A stretch of 63,855 nt of DNA from Tepidimonas fonticaldi (GTDB taxonomy: Bacteria; Pseudomonadota; Gammaproteobacteria; Burkholderiales; Burkholderiaceae_C). The position numbers and the translations under genes are program-made. The notes under the pieces are model-generated. The model was not told the DNA's origin and made no database searches. It worked only from the letters and a program-made list of their open reading frames with translations. Where the stretch lies: NCBI RefSeq assembly GCF_007556755.1, contig NZ_VJOO01000017.1, forward strand, positions 1-63,855, written 5' to 3'. Positions 61,131-63,855 of the stretch are shown one piece after another (positions within the stretch are counted from its first letter, which is position 1; each line of letters starts with the position of its first letter).

Positions 61131-62414
61131 TCAGGCCAGCATGTCCGCCCAGATGTTGCGCGCCCAGGCGAGCGCGTAGCGGCCTTCCAGTTCGCTGGCG
61201 CGCGCCGACAAACCACCGGAGCCGGGCACCGGCAGCATGGTCTTCTTCTCGGGGTCGTAGCGGTGCACGCTGGCGACGTGCACCACGTCCTCGTCGGTGA
61301 CGAAGCTGTAGCAGGTGTTGGCGTACAGCGGCGTGGCCGGCGGCTCCTTGCCCATCAGCAGGTTGACGATGGCCGCCGCACAGGTCTTGCCATGCTGGTT
61401 GGCCATGTGGCCGGACTTGGGCATGGCCGGCGCGATCTGGATCGCGTCACCCAACACGTGCACATTCTTGACGGCCTTGGACTCGAAGGTCAGGAAGTCC
61501 ACGTCGCACCAGCGTTTGTTGGCCGTGGCCAGCCCCGCCTGTGCCGCGATGTCGCCCGCGCGCATGTTGGGTAGGACGTTGAGCACATCCCCCTTGAAGT
61601 CGTCGTTGAACTCGAACTTCAGGGTGTTGGTCGCCGCATCGACGTCCACCACGCGGTGCTTGGGGCGGTACTCCAAAATGCCCTTGTAGTGCTCGTCCCA
61701 GGCCTTTTTGAACAGGGCCGGCTTGGAGGTGACGTCGTCGTTGGCGTCGAAGACGATGACCTTGCTCTTGGGCTTGGCCTTCTTGAAGTAGTGCGCGACG
61801 ATGCAGGCGCGCTCGTAGGGGCCGGGCGGGCAGCGGTACGGCATCAGCGGGATGGACAGCGCGTACACGCCGCCATCGGGCATGGCTTCGAGCTGCTTGC
61901 GCAACGCGACCGTCTGCGGGCCGGCCTTCCACGCGTGCAGCACTTTATCCTGGGCACCGGGCTTGGCCATGCCGGGCAGCGTTTCCCACATGAAGTCGAT
62001 ACCCGGCGAGACGATCAGGCGGTCGTAGCTCAGCTCGCTGCCCCCGGCCAGTTTGACCACGCGCTTGTCCGGGTCGATGGCCGTCGCGCGGTCGCGCACG
62101 ATGCGCACGCCGTGCCGCTGTTCCAGGTTGTCGTACGGCACCGTGATGTCGGACATCTGCTTGACGCCGCCGATGACCAGGTTGGAGATGGGGCACGAGA
62201 CGAAGCTGGCGTTGGGTTCGACCAGCGTGACCCGCACCTTGCCCTCGGAGAACATGCGCAGGTATTTGGCCGCGGTCGCGCCGCCGTAGCCGCCGCCGAT
62301 GACGACGACGTGCGGCCCGCTGCTGCCACCGGGGGTGGCGCAACCGCTGAGGAGACCGAGCGAGCCGAGCGCGGAGCCGGCCGCGACGCTGTGGACGAAT
62401 TGACGACGTTGCAT
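61131..62414 (-). CDS. fccB: Flavocytochrome c sulfide dehydrogenase, flavoprotein subunit
   Basis: This 427-residue FAD enzyme oxidises sulfide to sulfur or polysulfide in the periplasm and passes electrons to FccA. A Tat signal with a lipobox-like end (QRRQFVHSVAAGSALG, then GLLSGC) is present. The FAD motif is VVVIGGGYGGATAAKYLR. The redox-active cysteines lie in NASFVSCPISN and MPYRCPPGPYERACIV region. AGAGGA before ATG 62414 supports this start. An ATG at 62438 that overlaps the fccA stop (ATGA) is the alternative. Confidence 0.93.
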   Translation of the reverse strand: MQRRQFVHSVAAGSALGSLGLLSGCATPGGSSGPHVVVIGGGYGGATAAKYLRMFSEGKVRVTLVEPNASFVSCPISNLVIGGVKQMSDITVPYDNLEQRHGVRIVRDRATAIDPDKRVVKLAGGSELSYDRLIVSPGIDFMWETLPGMAKPGAQDKVLHAWKAGPQTVALRKQLEAMPDGGVYALSIPLMPYRCPPGPYERACIVAHYFKKAKPKSKVIVFDANDDVTSKPALFKKAWDEHYKGILEYRPKHRVVDVDAATNTLKFEFNDDFKGDVLNVLPNMRAGDIAAQAGLATANKRWCDVDFLTFESKAVKNVHVLGDAIQIAPAMPKSGHMANQHGKTCAAAIVNLLMGKEPPATPLYANTCYSFVTDEDVVHVASVHRYDPEKKTMLPVPGSGGLSARASELEGRYALAWARNIWADMLA

Positions 62415-62434
62415 GGTGGGTTCCTCTGCTGGGC

Positions 62435-62737
62435 TCATTGCTTTTTCTGGGCCGCGAAATAGGCCGAGATGGCCCGCAGCTCGTCATCGGTGTAGCCCTT
62501 GGCGAGCTGGTGCATCAGCGTGGCGGGCTTGCGGCCGTTCTTGAAGTCGAGCAGCTTTTGCAGTATCTCGTCCTTGTCCTTGCCGGCCAGCGCCTCCATG
62601 CCGGGTTGCGCGTGGCCGTTGGTGCCGTGGCAGTTGGCACAGGCCGCTGCCCAGACCTTGACCTGGTCCACCTGCGCCTGCGCCAGCGTGGCCGCGCCCA
62701 GCAGACCCGCTGCCAGGATGTGTTGGTACGCCTTCAT
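62435..62737 (-). CDS. fccA: Flavocytochrome c sulfide dehydrogenase, cytochrome subunit
   Basis: This 100-residue monohaem cytochrome has a signal peptide ending near LAQAQVDQ, the haem motif CANCHG and a likely methionine ligand in KPATLMHQLAKG. It is the short single-haem form of FccA/SoxE rather than the dihaem form of purple sulfur bacteria. AGAGGAGAAG precedes the ATG. It is first in the fccA-fccB run. Confidence 0.9.
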   Translation of the reverse strand: MKAYQHILAAGLLGAATLAQAQVDQVKVWAAACANCHGTNGHAQPGMEALAGKDKDEILQKLLDFKNGRKPATLMHQLAKGYTDDELRAISAYFAAQKKQ

Positions 62738-62790
62738 GGTTGTGCTTCTCCTCTGGGGGTGATTCGGCAAACGTGCCGTGACGGGATCGT

Positions 62791-62821
62791 TGTGTATCAT
62801 GACGTGCTGATATAAGCAATC
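62791..62821 (-). promoter_or_regulatory. Candidate promoter and sox-like operator of fccAB
   Basis: On the minus strand TTGCTT (62819-62814) and TACACA (62796-62791) lie 17 bp apart, with TG in extended -10 position. Overlapping the -35 is GATATAAGCAATC (plus strand, 62809-62821), which matches 11 of 13 bases of the sox operon element at 19992-20004. The remainder of the 173-bp gap down to ftsY shows no gene. Confidence 0.5.
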
Positions 62822-62910
62822 CGAAGAAATTCTAGGGACGGACCCGACGCCAAGCTTACCGCGTCCCCCCGCCGCGTGCACCGGGTCAACCCGAATGCCA
62901 CCGCGGCGGG

Positions 62911-63855
62911 TCAGCTCAGCAGCGCGGTGGCAAACTCGCGGGCGTCGAAGGGTTGCAAATCTTCCAGCTTTTCGCCGATGCCGATGAAGTAGACCGGCAG
63001 CTCGCGCCCCTGCTCGCGCGCCCACATGGCGATGGCGGCCAGCACGCCGCCCTTGGCGGTGCCGTCGAGTTTGGTGACGATCAGGCCGGTGAGTTGGAGC
63101 GCCGCGTCGAAGGCCTTGACCTGCGCCAGAGCATTCTGGCCGGTGTTGCCGTCGATGACCAGCAGCACTTCGTGCGGAGCGGTGGCCTCGGCCTTTTGCA
63201 CCACGCGCTTGATCTTGCGCAGCTCTTCCATCAGGTGCAACTGGGTAGGCAGCCGGCCCGCGGTATCGACGATTACCACGTCCTTGCCGCGCGCGCGGCC
63301 CGCGGTCACCGCGTCGAAGGCCACCGCGGCCGGATCGCCGCCGTCCTGGCTGACGATGTCCACCCCGTTGCGCTGGGCCCACACGCCAAGCTGCTCGCGC
63401 GCCGCGGCGCGAAAGGTGTCGGCCGCCGCCAGCAGGACGGTCGCACCGTGGTGGGCCAGGTGCCAGGTCAGCTTGCCGATGGTGGTGGTCTTGCCCGCGC
63501 CGTTGACGCCGGCCACCATCCACACGGTCGGGCCGTCGGGCTGGGCGCCGACCGCCAGCGGCTTTTGCAGCGGACGCAGCCAGTCGGTGATGGCGTCCGC
63601 CAGCAGCGCGCGCACCTGCTGCGGGTCGGTCGCGCGCTCGGCCTTGACGCGGCGGCGCAGATCGTCGAGCAGGTGGGTGGTGGCCTGGGCCCCGGTGTCG
63701 GCCATCAGCAGCGCGGTCTCCAGCTCCTCGTACAAGGCGTCGTCGATGCGGGTGCCGGTAAAGACGGCGGTGAGGCTGCTGCCCGTTTTGCGCAGGCCGG
63801 CGGACAGTCGGCCCAGCCAGCCCTGCCGCGTGGGGCTCGGGGCCGGGGCGTCGGG
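62911..63855 (-). CDS. ftsY: Signal recognition particle receptor FtsY, 3' part (5' end outside window)
   Basis: This is the C-terminal 314 residues of the SRP receptor GTPase, which docks ribosome-SRP complexes to the membrane. The N domain (YEELETALLMADTGAQATTHLL) and G domain are present: G1 GVNGAGKTTTIGKL, the insertion-box DTFRAAA, G3 DTAGR, G4 TKLDGTAKGG. The frame is open to the last base of the window, so the acidic A domain and start codon lie beyond it. Confidence 0.96.
   Translation of the reverse strand, partial: PDAPAPSPTRQGWLGRLSAGLRKTGSSLTAVFTGTRIDDALYEELETALLMADTGAQATTHLLDDLRRRVKAERATDPQQVRALLADAITDWLRPLQKPLAVGAQPDGPTVWMVAGVNGAGKTTTIGKLTWHLAHHGATVLLAAADTFRAAAREQLGVWAQRNGVDIVSQDGGDPAAVAFDAVTAGRARGKDVVIVDTAGRLPTQLHLMEELRKIKRVVQKAEATAPHEVLLVIDGNTGQNALAQVKAFDAALQLTGLIVTKLDGTAKGGVLAAIAMWAREQGRELPVYFIGIGEKLEDLQPFDAREFATALLS

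Noticed and set aside
62882-62893. CGGGT-CA-ACCCG palindrome after ftsY, with a 13-base match (GGTCAACCCGAAT) near 29739
   Set aside because: The match is short and in unrelated settings; it could be chance in GC-rich DNA.

Overview
The window is a 64 kb stretch of a very GC-rich chromosome, gene-dense, with no tRNA, rRNA, insertion sequence, CRISPR array or gene-free stretch above about 300 bp. The gene set and orders (rpsP-rimM-trmD-rplS, dusB-fis-purH, kynB-kynU-kynA, a soxCD cluster, a two-subunit CoA transferase, many solitary DUF genes shared by beta-proteobacteria) point to Burkholderiales. A Comamonadaceae-like sulfur oxidiser such as Tepidimonas is my best guess, by inference only. 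Both window ends cut genes: cysM at the left, ftsY at the right.

Region by region: (1) 1-4145 holds cysM (3' part), a TusA-type sulfur carrier and valS, which carries a roughly 30-residue in-frame insertion containing a perfect 12-bp inverted repeat. (2) 4401-7798 is an oxidative-stress-looking run: rubrerythrin, an HdrD/GlpC-like Fe-S protein, DUF3501 and yaaA. (3) 7831-14516 is mixed housekeeping: a prolyl-4-hydroxylase-like oxygenase, queF, dinB, a CMD-family protein, a PAS-LuxR regulator divergent from scoAB with a perfect palindrome between them, and a patatin. (4) 14465-19898 has a tightly coupled minus-strand set (phosphoglycerate-mutase-like protein, recJ, rluA) divergent from lolC-lolD. 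(5) 20022-25944 is a thiosulfate-oxidation operon: an ArsR-type regulator, soxC, soxD, a small cytochrome, soxY, soxZ, soxB. No soxA or soxX is present. (6) 26060-37850 holds serS, gloA, rhlE, ettA, DUF1415, an HTH-receiver regulator, a YqaA protein, dusB-fis, purH, an RsmI-like methylase and maf.

(7) 37948-44299 is a plus-strand run: Rieske protein, S49 protease, FAD monooxygenase, orphan TctC binding protein, an archaeal-type AMP-phosphorylase-like enzyme and a PRPP-synthetase-like enzyme. (8) 44233-47119 is the tryptophan-to-anthranilate kynurenine operon on the minus strand. (9) 47212-51454 holds a K+/H+-type antiporter, msrA, an AEC transporter, a TM2 protein and a GNAT acetyltransferase. 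(10) 51566-53722 is the S16/RimM/TrmD/L19 operon with a structured leader. (11) 53830-63855 holds a SulP transporter, a PAS-GGDEF-EAL protein with a possible C-terminal zinc domain, DUF3422, cytochrome c4, flavocytochrome c sulfide dehydrogenase (fccAB) and ftsY.

The sulfur genes form a plausible network. SoxYZ carries the substrate, SoxB hydrolyses sulfate off it and SoxCD oxidises the sulfane sulfur. FccAB oxidises sulfide and small c cytochromes take the electrons. A 13-bp element, GATAT-NN-GCAATC, occurs upstream of both the sox operon and fccAB and suggests shared control. The most distinctive points are this shared motif, the missing soxAX, the valS palindromic insertion and the AMP-phosphorylase/PRPP-synthetase pair. 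No clearly unprecedented defence or mobile system is visible.
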